Shown here: positions 1 to 7,834 of the stretch, piece after piece
Numbering within the stretch: position 1 is the stretch's first letter
Layout of the letters: every line of letters starts with the position of its first letter
Origin: Neorhizobium sp. SHOUNA12A
GTDB lineage: Bacteria > Pseudomonadota > Alphaproteobacteria > Rhizobiales > Rhizobiaceae
NCBI RefSeq assembly: GCF_023006505.1
Contig: NZ_JALBGV010000068.1
Coordinates: 1-33,404, forward strand
Length of the DNA stretch: 33,404 nt
Direction of reading: 5' to 3'
Program-made: the position numbers and the translations under genes
The notes under the pieces: generated by a model
Database searches by the model: none
Told to the model about the DNA's origin: nothing
What the model saw: the letters and a program-made list of their open reading frames with translations, nothing else

Positions 1-187
1 CGAGCCGGTCGGTGCCGAGCGGAAAGGCGGGGTCGGTGAAGGGCGGCAGCAGCGCCCGGCCGGCGATATGCAGCGGATCGCCGGCGGAGAGCATCGGCGC
101 GAACAACGCCACGAGCACCAGAGCCACAAGGATGCCGAGCCCGATCGCGCCTTCCGGCGTCCGGATGAGATCGCGAAGGAGCCTCAT
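1..187 (-). CDS. ABC transporter permease, DppC/OppC-like (partial, N-terminus only)
   Basis: This is the first 62 residues of the second membrane subunit of a dipeptide/opine/nickel-type ABC importer; the rest lies beyond the left edge. The visible part starts MRLLRDLIRTPEG and has one hydrophobic segment (about residues 17-32, GILVALVLVALFAPML). It then reaches a PLGTDRL stretch, which in this family precedes the conserved GRD motif. The ATG overlaps the stop codon of the upstream permease gene as ATGA, the usual translational coupling of DppB and DppC. The pair would form the membrane pore for the binding protein encoded upstream. The substrate cannot be told from this fragment. Confidence 0.85.
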   Translation of the reverse strand, partial: MRLLRDLIRTPEGAIGLGILVALVLVALFAPMLSAGDPLHIAGRALLPPFTDPAFPLGTDRL

Positions 188-1173
188 GAATTGGGCTCCG
201 AGGCACCGACGCGAGGGTCTAGAGCTGCATAAACGAGATCGACGAGGAGATTGACGCAGATGACCAGCACGGCGCTGACAACGATGATGCCCATCAGCAG
301 TGGTGCATCGCGGCCGCTAACCGCTTCCTGCGCCAGCCGGCCGAAGCCCGGAATGGCAAAAATGCTCTCGATGACGACGCTGCCGCCGAGCATGGCGGCC
401 GATTGCAGGCCGAGCATGGTGACGAGCGGCAGAAGCGCATTGCGCGCTACATGGCGCAGCACGATGCGGCTGCGGGAAAGACCCTTGGAGCGGGCGAACA
501 GTACGAAATCTAAGGTCCAGGCCTCCGCCATGCCGGAGCGCATCACCCGCAGGAACAGCGCCATGTAGATCAGCGCAAGTGCTGCGACCGGCAGGACGAG
601 GTGCCGGACGATATCTAGAGTGCGGGCAAGGCCCACCTTGCCGGAGGCGATGGTCTCGATGCCCGAGGTTGGCAGCCATCGGAGCTGCACCGCAAAGACG
701 ATGCTGAGAACCAGGCCGAGCCAGAAGCTCGGGATCGCGTAAAGAATGAGCGAACAGGTGGAAAGCATTCTGTCCATTATGCTTTCAGGCTTTGCACCGG
801 CGACGATCCCGAGTGCGGAGCCCAAGCCGAAGGAAAGCGCCGTGGCGCTGCCCATCAGCAGCAGCGTGTTTGGCAGGCGCTCAAGGATGAGGTCGAGAAC
901 CGGTCGTCCGAAGGCGACCGACCAGCCGAGATCGAGCCTTGCAAGCGAGGAGAAATAGAGCCATAGCCGGGCGAGCATCGACTGGTCGAGGCCGTAGGCC
1001 CGGCGCAACGACTGGGCGACCGTCGCGTCGCCGCCGCCGATCGACAGGAGATAGGCATCCACCGCATCGCCGGAGGCGGATTCGAGCAGGAGGAAGGTCA
1101 GGACGACGACGATCAGCAGCACCGGAATGCTGCTGATCGCGCGACGTCGGATCAATCGAAGGGCTCGGTTCAC
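184..1173 (-). CDS. ABC transporter permease, DppB/OppB-like
   Basis: A 329-residue inner-membrane permease of the peptide/nickel/opine ABC importer family, of normal length. The N-terminus has a basic stretch (MNRALRLIRRR) followed by a membrane segment, then a periplasmic loop with YGLDQS and LDLGWS, which is typical of DppB. The cytoplasmic coupling loop is visible as SKGLSRSRIVLRHVARNAL, and the family's C-terminal VVIESIFAIPGFGRLAQEAV region is intact. The start chosen is GTG at 1173; the nearest purine-rich stretch (AGAGG) is rather far upstream, so the start is less certain than the frame. The gene lies 40 bases downstream of the binding-protein gene and overlaps the next permease by 4 bases, giving the order TetR, binding protein, DppB, DppC. 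Confidence 0.9.
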   Translation of the reverse strand: MNRALRLIRRRAISSIPVLLIVVVLTFLLLESASGDAVDAYLLSIGGGDATVAQSLRRAYGLDQSMLARLWLYFSSLARLDLGWSVAFGRPVLDLILERLPNTLLLMGSATALSFGLGSALGIVAGAKPESIMDRMLSTCSLILYAIPSFWLGLVLSIVFAVQLRWLPTSGIETIASGKVGLARTLDIVRHLVLPVAALALIYMALFLRVMRSGMAEAWTLDFVLFARSKGLSRSRIVLRHVARNALLPLVTMLGLQSAAMLGGSVVIESIFAIPGFGRLAQEAVSGRDAPLLMGIIVVSAVLVICVNLLVDLVYAALDPRVGASEPNS

Positions 1174-1213
1174 GCCAAAAAGCGCCTCTTTATCGGATAG
1201 TTCGTCAAGCCTA

Positions 1214-2824
1214 TCACGATTTCAGCGCGGTATCCGACCAGTTGGACACCGCCCAGCGCGGATTGTTCGAGACATTCTGCACCGTATCGCGCGCCACTGT
1301 GATGAAGCCCCATTCGGCTACGTTGATCAGCGGCAGGTCGGTAGCGACGATCTTCTGGAACTTCTTATAGAGCTCCGTACGGGCCGCGGTATCGATGGTT
1401 TCGGAGGCCTTGGCGATGATGCCGTCGAGCTCCTTGTTCTCGTAGCCGCCCTGGTTGGAGAAGGGCACGCCGGCCGGAATGCCGGACTGGACGAGAATGG
1501 TCGTCGAGATCGCCGGGTCGCCACGGAAGACCGGCGGGCCGATGGCGAGATCGAAATCGTGATCCGTGTAGACCGCCTTCTGGTGGGCCGCCGAATCCGC
1601 GTTGATGAGCTGCGCGTCGATGCCGACTGCCGCAAGCGCCTGGCGCAGGTAGTCGCCGAACTGCTTGGTCTCGTTGAAATAGGGCGCCGGGCGCAGTTTC
1701 AGGGAGAAGCGGGCGCCGTTGGCGCCTTTCTTGTAGCCGGCCTCGTCGAGCAGCGCATTCGCCTTGGCGGTGTCGAAAGCGTAGGTCGGCACGCTGGCGT
1801 CATAGAATTCCGGGGCGTTCTTCGGCACAGGGCCGGTCGAGGCCGCCGCGTAACCCAGGAAGATCGTGTCGACGACGAACTTCTTGTCGATCGCATGAGC
1901 GATCGCCTGTCGGACCTTGATGTCGGCGAGCTCCTTGCGGCGGTGGTTGATCTCGACGACGAGCTGATAGGTCAGCGCCTCATAGCCCTTGGAGATCACC
2001 TTGATGCCCGGCACCTTGGAAATGCGGGCGAGATCGGTGAGCGGCACGGCCGAGAAGGCGGCGAGTTGGATCTCTTCCGCTTCCAGTGCAGCACCGGCGC
2101 CCGCGCGATCCGGTAGGACGCGGAAGATGATCTCGTCGAGCTTCGGTTCGCCCTTGCCCCAATAATCGGCATTCTTGGTCAGGCGGTAATATTCGCCCGG
2201 CTTGTATTCGGTAAGCTTGAACGGGCCGGTGCCGACCAGCTTCACATTGGCCGGGTTGGTGGCGATGTCGGTACCTTCATAGAGATGTTTCGGGACGACG
2301 CTGCTGACCACGGGCAGGGCGTTGCGGATGAGCTGCAGCGGTGTCGGCTTGGAGAATTTGAAGACCGCGGTCGTCGCGTCCGGCGTGTCGACGGCTTCGA
2401 GATTGGCGAAGACGAGGCGGCCGAGGTTCTGCAGCGGCTTCCAGATGTTGAGAGCCGAGTAGGCGACGTCGGCCGAGGTGAACGGCTTGCCGTCATGCCA
2501 TTTCACGCCCTCGCGCAGCTTGAAGGTGACCGACTTGCCGTCAGCCGAACCTTCCCAGGAGGTTGCGAGGCGCGGCGCCAAGCCGTCCTTGCCGTCGAAG
2601 GAGGCTTCGGCGAGCGGCTCGATCACCTTGCTCGCGATAAAGAACACGCCGTTGGAGGCGACGATCGACGGGTTGAGGTTTTTCGGTTCCGAGTCGGCTG
2701 CAACGACCAGCCGGCCGCCGGCGGCGGTGCCTTGAGCAAGGGCGAAATTCGGAAGTGCCGTCGAGGCGAGCAATGCACCGCCTGCCTGCAAAAGGGTCCG
2801 TCGGGATAGGGTGGCGATCGTCAT
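1214..2824 (-). CDS. ABC transporter substrate-binding protein, family 5 (DppA/OppA-like)
   Basis: A 536-residue periplasmic binding protein of the SBP_bac_5 family, the capture subunit for the two permeases that follow it. The start is ATG 2824 because a good ribosome site (GGAGAGAG) lies just upstream and the protein then begins with a signal peptide. An in-frame ATG at 2965 would add 47 residues in front of that signal and is unlikely. The signal carries a twin-arginine motif (SRRTLLQAGG) and ends near NFALAQ, so Tat export of a folded protein is likely. Family marks include LREGVKWHDGKPFTSADV, VGTGPFKL and VRQAIAHAIDK. The ligand could be a peptide, opine or other small solute; the sequence does not decide this. 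Confidence 0.9.
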   Translation of the reverse strand: MTIATLSRRTLLQAGGALLASTALPNFALAQGTAAGGRLVVAADSEPKNLNPSIVASNGVFFIASKVIEPLAEASFDGKDGLAPRLATSWEGSADGKSVTFKLREGVKWHDGKPFTSADVAYSALNIWKPLQNLGRLVFANLEAVDTPDATTAVFKFSKPTPLQLIRNALPVVSSVVPKHLYEGTDIATNPANVKLVGTGPFKLTEYKPGEYYRLTKNADYWGKGEPKLDEIIFRVLPDRAGAGAALEAEEIQLAAFSAVPLTDLARISKVPGIKVISKGYEALTYQLVVEINHRRKELADIKVRQAIAHAIDKKFVVDTIFLGYAAASTGPVPKNAPEFYDASVPTYAFDTAKANALLDEAGYKKGANGARFSLKLRPAPYFNETKQFGDYLRQALAAVGIDAQLINADSAAHQKAVYTDHDFDLAIGPPVFRGDPAISTTILVQSGIPAGVPFSNQGGYENKELDGIIAKASETIDTAARTELYKKFQKIVATDLPLINVAEWGFITVARDTVQNVSNNPRWAVSNWSDTALKS

Positions 2825-2936
2825 TGCTCTCTCCTGCATCCAGCCATTTTTCAGCATATTGCCAGCGAAATGAACTGTCGCACAGGCAGGAAATTCCTCT
2901 GCGGGGCATTCGGGAACAAATTCTTGGATGCGCAGG

Positions 2937-2958
2937 AATGGAAGGTGAATTTTCCATT
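2937..2958. promoter_or_regulatory. Small inverted repeat upstream of the binding-protein gene
   Basis: AATGGAA (2937-2943) and TTCCATT (2952-2958) form a perfect 7-base inverted repeat with an 8-base spacer. It lies between the stop codon of the TetR gene and the start of the binding-protein gene, both read leftward. No run of T follows it, so it is not an obvious terminator. It could be an operator or a leader hairpin, or may have no function. Confidence 0.25.
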
Positions 2959-2971
2959 GCGCCATAAAGGC

Positions 2972-3544
2972 TTAGTGCCGGGTCTCCAGCTTGTCGCGAA
3001 GGGCGGCGAGGATCTCCTCCGCGAGCGGCGTATCGCCGACCGCGCGGGCGAGCGTCATTCCTCCGACCATCTGGGACAGGACGACGATCGACTTGCGACG
3101 CCGATCCTCATCGCCATTGCCGTCGACGATCTCCTGCAGCAGCTGGAGGTGGTTTTCGATGCCTTCGGCGAACACCGATTGCACCGCTTCGCCCTGCCGG
3201 GAGGCGTCGGCGCAGAGAGAGGCGAGAGTGCAGCCCTTGGCTTTGAAGAGAAGGTTCGGCCGGGACAGATACATGCCCGTGATCGCCTTCAGCGCCTTGT
3301 CGCGGGTATGTCCGATCGTCTGCCGCCAGTTCGCGGCATTGAGCGCCAGCGCCTGGCGTGTTGCCTCGGCCGCCAGGTCCACCTTGGATTTGAACTGGCC
3401 GTAAAATCCACCATGCGTCAGGCCCGCCGCCTTCATCAGGTCGGCGATGCCGATGCCGTCAAAGCCGTATTCGCGGAACAGTTCGCCCGCTTTCAACACC
3501 ACGCGGGCGCGGTTTTCCTCGGCTTCCTGGCGGCTCACCTTCAT
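2972..3544 (-). CDS. TetR/AcrR family transcriptional regulator
   Basis: A 190-residue one-component regulator of normal TetR length. The N-terminal helix-turn-helix runs to about residue 55 and includes IADLMKAAGLTHGGFYGQF followed by SKVDL, the classic TetR DNA-binding signature. The C-terminal part is helical and would hold the ligand pocket; it includes a GCTLASLCAD stretch. The start at 3544 has a strong ribosome site (AAGGAGAAG). The gene lies between a leftward importer operon and a divergent ketoacyl synthase/thiolase pair, so it may control either or both. An inverted repeat in the divergent gap is a candidate binding site. The effector is unknown. Confidence 0.9.
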   Translation of the reverse strand: MKVSRQEAEENRARVVLKAGELFREYGFDGIGIADLMKAAGLTHGGFYGQFKSKVDLAAEATRQALALNAANWRQTIGHTRDKALKAITGMYLSRPNLLFKAKGCTLASLCADASRQGEAVQSVFAEGIENHLQLLQEIVDGNGDEDRRRKSIVVLSQMVGGMTLARAVGDTPLAEEILAALRDKLETRH

Positions 3545-3585
3545 CGTCTTCTCCTTCGAATACCTTGACTCTTATATTTGGATTG

Positions 3586-3606
3586 TCATTTAAAGGAGAT
3601 AAATGA
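3586..3606. promoter_or_regulatory. Candidate TetR operator in the divergent gap
   Basis: TCATTTA (3586-3592) and TAAATGA (3600-3606) form a perfect 7-base inverted repeat with a 7-base spacer, 21 bases in all. It sits in the 89-base gap between the TetR start (3544, minus) and the ketoacyl synthase start (3634, plus). A possible -35 element TTGACT lies at 3565-3570, and a weak -10-like ATTTAA at 3588-3593 would overlap the repeat. The placement suits autoregulation plus control of the divergent operon. That TetR binds here is an inference from position and symmetry. Confidence 0.45.
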
Positions 3607-3633
3607 TGATCAAAATTTAAATCGAGGTGAAAC

Positions 3634-4923
3634 ATGCCGGCAAGACCGAGCGACAGAATAGTGATCACCGGCATGGGCATGGTCTCGCCTCTCGCCAGCG
3701 GCGTGGAAGCCACCTGGAAACGCCTGATCGAAGGCCGTTCCGGCCTGCGCCGGCTGTCCGACGAGATGGTGCCGGACATCGACGCCAAGGTCGGCGGCGT
3801 GGTGCCCGGCATCGACGAGGACGAGTTCGGTTTCGATATCGACCTTGCGGTGCCGCACAAGGAGCGCAAGAAGATGGATCGGTTCATCGCATTTGCGCTC
3901 GAAGCCTCGCGGCAGGCGCTGGAGCAATCCGGCTGGGTCGCGGATAGCGACGACAAGCAGGACCGTACCGCAACGATCATCGCCTCCGGCATCGGCGGGT
4001 TCCACACGATTGCCGAGGCTGTGCGCACGGTGGACGCGCGCGGCGCTGGCCGGCTTTCACCCTTCACTGTGCCGTCCTTCCTCGTCAATCTCGCGGCCGG
4101 CCATGTCTCCATTCGTTATGGCTTCAAAGGTCCGATCGGCGCGCCGGTGACGGCCTGCGCGGCAAGCGTCCAGGCGATCGGCGACGGCGTGCGGATGATC
4201 AGGAGCGGCGAAGTCGACGTGGCGCTCTGCGGCGGCACCGAGGCCTGCATCAACCGCGTCGCACTTGGCGGATTTGCGGCGGCACGTGGTCTCTCCACCG
4301 CATTCAACGATACGCCGGAAAAGGCATCGCGGCCGTTCGATGCCGCGCGTGACGGCTTCGTCATGGGCGAGGGCGCCGGCATCGTCATCATCGAGACGCT
4401 TGAACATGCGCTTGCGCGTGGCGCTACTCCGCTCGTCGAAGTGGTCGGTTACGGCACGAGCGCTGATGCCTATCACCTGACCGCTGGTCCGGCCGATGGT
4501 TCCGGGGCGAAAAGGGCGGTCCAGCGGGCACTGCAGATGGCGGGCCTTCAACCCGAGGCGATCGGCTATCTCAATGCGCATGCCACATCGACACCGGTGG
4601 GTGACGCGGGCGAGCTCGCGGCAATCAAATCGGTCTTCGGCACCAGTAACGGCCCGGCGATCTCCTCGACCAAGTCTGCGACCGGACATCTGCTCGGTGC
4701 AGCGGGCGGCTTAGAAGCGATCATCACCGCACTGGCGCTGCGCGACGGCATATTGCCGCCGACCCTCAATCTCGAAGATCCCGATCCGCTCGCCGAAGGG
4801 CTCGATCTCATCGGTCCGCAGGCCCGTCACGCAGAGGTTGAATACGCGCTGTCCAACGGTTTCGGCTTCGGCGGCGTCAATGCCAGCGTCATCCTGCGCC
4901 GCTTCGATGAAAACGCAATTTAG
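3634..4923 (+). CDS. Beta-ketoacyl-ACP synthase II-like (FabF family)
   Basis: A 429-residue condensing enzyme of the FabF/KAS II family. It would join an acyl group held on the active cysteine to malonyl-ACP. The catalytic set is complete: Cys175 in VTACAAS, His316 in NAHATSTPVGD, Lys347 in SSTKSATGH and His352. The C-terminal NGFGFGGVNAS loop is intact and the length is normal. A clear ribosome site (GAGGTGA) precedes ATG 3634. The thiolase gene starts 11 bases after the stop, so the two are an operon, divergent from TetR. No acyl carrier protein, FabG or FabZ lies nearby, so this is probably an accessory copy in a specialised acyl pathway, not the housekeeping fabF. The symbol is left blank for that reason. 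Confidence 0.9.
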   Translation: MPARPSDRIVITGMGMVSPLASGVEATWKRLIEGRSGLRRLSDEMVPDIDAKVGGVVPGIDEDEFGFDIDLAVPHKERKKMDRFIAFALEASRQALEQSGWVADSDDKQDRTATIIASGIGGFHTIAEAVRTVDARGAGRLSPFTVPSFLVNLAAGHVSIRYGFKGPIGAPVTACAASVQAIGDGVRMIRSGEVDVALCGGTEACINRVALGGFAAARGLSTAFNDTPEKASRPFDAARDGFVMGEGAGIVIIETLEHALARGATPLVEVVGYGTSADAYHLTAGPADGSGAKRAVQRALQMAGLQPEAIGYLNAHATSTPVGDAGELAAIKSVFGTSNGPAISSTKSATGHLLGAAGGLEAIITALALRDGILPPTLNLEDPDPLAEGLDLIGPQARHAEVEYALSNGFGFGGVNASVILRRFDENAI

Positions 4924-4934
4924 GGAGAACCGCC

Positions 4935-6113
4935 ATGTCTGAAGTCGTCATCGTCCAGCCGCTGCGCACCGCGATCGCCAAATATAACGGCTCTCTCGCC
5001 GGCATACCGGCCGTCGATCTCGGCGCTGCGGCCATCCGCGAGACGATCGCGCGCTCCGGCCTTGCTGCTTCCGAGGTGGCCTCGGTCACCATGGGCAATG
5101 TCGTCCAGGCCGGCAACAGGATGAACCCGGCGCGGCAGGCGGCGATCCATGGCGGCCTGCCGGTCTCGGTGCCGGCCGTCACCGTCAACCGCGTCTGCGG
5201 TTCAGGCGCCGAGGCGATTGCCAGCGCGGCCAAGGATATCTGGCTTGGCCATGCGAAAGTCGCGATTGCAGGCGGCATGGAGAACATGGACCGCGCGCCC
5301 TACCTGATGAGCGGCGGCCGCTGGGGTTATCGCATGGGTCATGCGGAGATTTTCGACAGCATGCTGCTCGACGGCCTTCACGACGCGTTTTCAGACAGAC
5401 ATTCCGGCTGGCATACCGAAGACATGATCGCCTCGCAGCAGATCAGCCGCGCGGATCAGGATCGCTGGGCGGCGCGTTCGCAGCAGCGTTTCAGCGCCGC
5501 GCAAGTGGAAGGCAAGTTTGCAGCCGAGATCGTTGGCATCGATCTTCCGGTGAAGGGCGGCGTGAAAAGTTTTGCCGCTGACGAAACGCCAAGGCCGGAT
5601 ACCACGATGGAGGCGCTTGCCAAGCTGAAGCCCGCCTTCCGTGATGACGGCACGATCACCGCCGGCAATGCACCCGGCCTCAACAGCGGTGCGGCGGCGA
5701 TGATCGTCGCGGATCGGGCCTTTGCCGAAGCCAAGGGCCTGCGCCCGATGGCGCGGCTGGTATCCTATGGCGTCGCCGCGGTCGAACCCGGCATGTTCGC
5801 GCTCGGGCCGATCCCGGCCGTCAACCAGGCGCTGGAGCGCGCTGGCTGGACGATCGGCGATATCGAGCGGATCGAGATCAACGAGGCCTATGCAGCGGTG
5901 CCGCTCGCGGTCCTCAAGGGGCTCGGCCTGCCGGAGGATATTGCCAATGTCGAAGGCGGGGCGGTGGCGCACGGCCATCCGATCGGCGCCACCGGCGCAA
6001 TCCTGGCGACACGGCTTCTCCATTCGATGCAACGCGACGGCTTGAAGCGCGGTATCGTCACGCTCTGCATCGGCGGCGGCCAGGGCATTGCGCTGGCACT
6101 GGAAATGATCTGA
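4935..6113 (+). CDS. Thiolase family protein (acetyl-CoA acetyltransferase-like)
   Basis: A 392-residue thiolase, the normal length of the type II biosynthetic/degradative family. It carries the three catalytic positions of the family: Cys88 in VNRVCGSG, His348 in AHGHPIGATGA and Cys378 in TLCIGGGQG. The NEAF-type motif reads EINEAYAAVP. It would make or cleave a 3-ketoacyl-CoA; direction and chain length are not visible. A ribosome site (AGGGAG) lies in the 11-base gap after the ketoacyl synthase gene. The pairing of an ACP-type condensing enzyme with a CoA-type thiolase is unusual. A palindromic repeat and a strong hairpin follow, ending the operon. Confidence 0.9.
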   Translation: MSEVVIVQPLRTAIAKYNGSLAGIPAVDLGAAAIRETIARSGLAASEVASVTMGNVVQAGNRMNPARQAAIHGGLPVSVPAVTVNRVCGSGAEAIASAAKDIWLGHAKVAIAGGMENMDRAPYLMSGGRWGYRMGHAEIFDSMLLDGLHDAFSDRHSGWHTEDMIASQQISRADQDRWAARSQQRFSAAQVEGKFAAEIVGIDLPVKGGVKSFAADETPRPDTTMEALAKLKPAFRDDGTITAGNAPGLNSGAAAMIVADRAFAEAKGLRPMARLVSYGVAAVEPGMFALGPIPAVNQALERAGWTIGDIERIEINEAYAAVPLAVLKGLGLPEDIANVEGGAVAHGHPIGATGAILATRLLHSMQRDGLKRGIVTLCIGGGQGIALALEMI

Positions 6114-6120
6114 TCTCCTT

Positions 6121-6173
6121 GACGCGCATGTCGTTGTCCCGAAACCGGCCTCCACTTTCGGGCAATATGCGTC
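6121..6173. repeat. Rhizobial-type palindromic intergenic repeat
   Basis: An imperfect palindrome just after the thiolase stop. The outer arms are GACGCGCAT (6121-6129) and ATATGCGTC (6165-6173), and the inner arms CCCGAAA (6138-6144) and TTTCGGG (6156-6162) match perfectly. From memory, very similar units of the form GCATGTCGTT...CCCGAAACCGG recur between genes in rhizobial genomes, often at gene ends. Only this copy was noticed in the window. It may help transcript ending or mRNA stability. Confidence 0.6.
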
Positions 6174-6178
6174 AGCAA

Positions 6179-6208
6179 AAAGCGCGGCAAGAGGGATTGC
6201 CGCGCTTT
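6179..6208. terminator. Bidirectional terminator hairpin
   Basis: AAAGCGCGGCAA (6179-6190) and TTGCCGCGCTTT (6197-6208) form a perfect 12-base stem with the 6-base loop GAGGGA. Extra A residues precede the stem, and it lies between two convergent operons (thiolase to the left, Rieske ferredoxin to the right). It can serve both strands. Confidence 0.75.
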
Positions 6209-6253
6209 CCGTCTATCCAGGCAGAGAGGACCTTGATGGATAGACCTTGGTTT

Positions 6254-6667
6254 TCAGATTTCCACCACGACGTAGTCCTCATCGATCGAGACCGGAAAGG
6301 TCTCGGCCTGATAAGGACCTTCCGTCAGCGCACCGCCCTTGGCGACGGAAACGTCGAAACTCTTGACGCGGGTGCGTGCCGGGTCGCACCAGGATTTGCC
6401 GGTGCGGATGTCGAATTCCCAGCCGTGCCAGGGGCAACGGACGAGCTCTCCGTGCCGCGTCATGCGGACCTTTCCGGGCTCGTCCGCTTCGGCCAGCCCC
6501 ACGACCTGGCCGCGGCAGAGGTCGGCGCCTTCGTGCGGGCAGCGGTTGGCAATGGCGAAGAACTCGCCTTTGACGTTGAAGAGGGCAATGTCGCGGCCTG
6601 CGACCTTCACCAGCTTGGACTTGCCGATGTCGAGTTCCTCGACCTTGGCGATGACATGACGGGCCAT
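6254..6667 (-). CDS. Rieske [2Fe-2S] ferredoxin
   Basis: A 137-residue Rieske iron-sulfur protein with the full cluster-binding set: Cys43-Pro-His45 in NRCPHEGADLC, and Cys78-Pro-Trp-His81 in VRCPWHGWEF. It has no transmembrane anchor and no catalytic domain, so it fits a soluble electron carrier of the kind that feeds aromatic-ring or other Rieske oxygenases. The length is slightly above a minimal ferredoxin because of an insert between the two motifs (GLAEADEPGK). It is the last gene of a leftward set behind two amidohydrolases, 60 bases after the second. No oxygenase or reductase partner lies in the window, so its electron acceptor is unknown. Confidence 0.88.
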   Translation of the reverse strand: MARHVIAKVEELDIGKSKLVKVAGRDIALFNVKGEFFAIANRCPHEGADLCRGQVVGLAEADEPGKVRMTRHGELVRCPWHGWEFDIRTGKSWCDPARTRVKSFDVSVAKGGALTEGPYQAETFPVSIDEDYVVVEI

Positions 6668-6727
6668 TCTCTATTTCAATCCATCGATACTGATTGCGGT
6701 TCCGGAAGAGCTGATCTTGTCTTCAAT

Positions 6728-7831
6728 TCAGGGCAGGCGGTAGACGCGCTTGGCATTATCGCGAAAGATCTGCACGCGCTCGGTCGGCGACAGCGGCACT
6801 TTGAAGGCGTAGCGCGGGTCGTCGAAATCCCAGTGCGGATAATCGGTCGAGAACATCAACCGGTCGGCGCCGACCCAGCGCAGCGTGTCGAGCAGGTGGC
6901 GGTTGTTTTCCGGCTCCTCGATCGGCTGGGTGGTGAACCAGACGTTTTCGCGGATATATTCGGACGGCGGCCGCTTCACATGCGGCACCTCGGAGCGCAT
7001 CCGTTCCCACTGCTTGTCGAGCCGCCACATCAGCGGTGCCGCCCAGGCGAAGCCGCCTTCGACGACGACCAGTTTCAGCTTCGGGAAGCGTTCGAAGACG
7101 CCCTCGAAGACCATGCTGGTGACGACGCTCTGCAGGCTGTGCGAGAAGGCGTAGTGTTCCTCGATATAGAAGTCCAGCCAGCCGGCGCCACTATTGGCGT
7201 GCTGACCGTAGGCGGCGGAGTGCATGCCGATCGGCATGTCATAATGTTCGGCAGCCTCATAGATCGGCCAGTAGCGACGGCGGCCCGCCGGCTCGATGGT
7301 GCGCGGCGGAATGGCGATCTGGGCAAAACTCCGGTCGCCGATGCGCGCCTCGATTTCGGCAAGAGCCGCCGGCACGTCTTCCTGGGTGACGCAGATCGAG
7401 GCTTTGAGCCGCGGATCCGGGCCGGTCCATTTGTCGAGCTGCCAGTCGTTGACGGCGGCGCACATGGCCGCGCCGAGTTCCTGGTTCAGCGTCGAGGAGC
7501 CCGCCGCGAGCGGCTGGAGTATGCCGTATTCGATGCCGAGCGGGTCGAGCAGCTGTTCCTGCAGAAAGGCGAGGTCGGAGGCCGGCGGCCCGCCGTTCGG
7601 CGGCCACGAGTCGCGGCGCATGCCATTGCCGGGCGTCATGCGTGGGTAAGGCAGGGTGCCGACCACCGGATTGGCGCTGCGCTGGCCGTAATCCGCCAGA
7701 TGGTCGCGCCAGCGGACGGGCAGGAATTTCGCGAGTTCCGCAGGCGAGCCGAAAGCCGGATGGATGTCGCAATCGACGATCCCGAGCTTGGCGTCTGCTT
7801 TAGTGTTCTTATCCAGAACGGCCTGATCCAT
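6728..7831 (-). CDS. Amidohydrolase family 2 protein (ACMSD-like metal-dependent hydrolase/decarboxylase), copy 2
   Basis: A 367-residue protein of the COG2159 amidohydrolase group, a TIM barrel with a catalytic metal. The N-terminal metal motif reads VDCDIHP (Asp22, His24), a further likely ligand is His204 in IGMHSAA, and the C-terminal motif is MFSTDYPH (Asp330). This group includes aminocarboxymuconate-semialdehyde, 5-carboxyvanillate and gamma-resorcylate decarboxylases as well as hydratases and hydrolases. The fold is firm but the reaction is open. The gene begins 3 bases after its upstream paralogue, with the ribosome site GGAGG inside the end of that gene. The two share DCDxHP, YWPxYEAA, SF/GVF-KFP and FSTDYPH, which suggests tandem duplication, possibly forming a hetero-oligomer. 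The Rieske ferredoxin follows. Confidence 0.85.
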   Translation of the reverse strand: MDQAVLDKNTKADAKLGIVDCDIHPAFGSPAELAKFLPVRWRDHLADYGQRSANPVVGTLPYPRMTPGNGMRRDSWPPNGGPPASDLAFLQEQLLDPLGIEYGILQPLAAGSSTLNQELGAAMCAAVNDWQLDKWTGPDPRLKASICVTQEDVPAALAEIEARIGDRSFAQIAIPPRTIEPAGRRRYWPIYEAAEHYDMPIGMHSAAYGQHANSGAGWLDFYIEEHYAFSHSLQSVVTSMVFEGVFERFPKLKLVVVEGGFAWAAPLMWRLDKQWERMRSEVPHVKRPPSEYIRENVWFTTQPIEEPENNRHLLDTLRWVGADRLMFSTDYPHWDFDDPRYAFKVPLSPTERVQIFRDNAKRVYRLP

Positions 7832-7834
7832 GGC

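Noticed and set aside
2825..2965. N-terminal extension of the family 5 binding protein to ATG 2965
   Set aside because: It would put 47 residues before a clear Tat signal peptide that has its own strong ribosome site at 2824.
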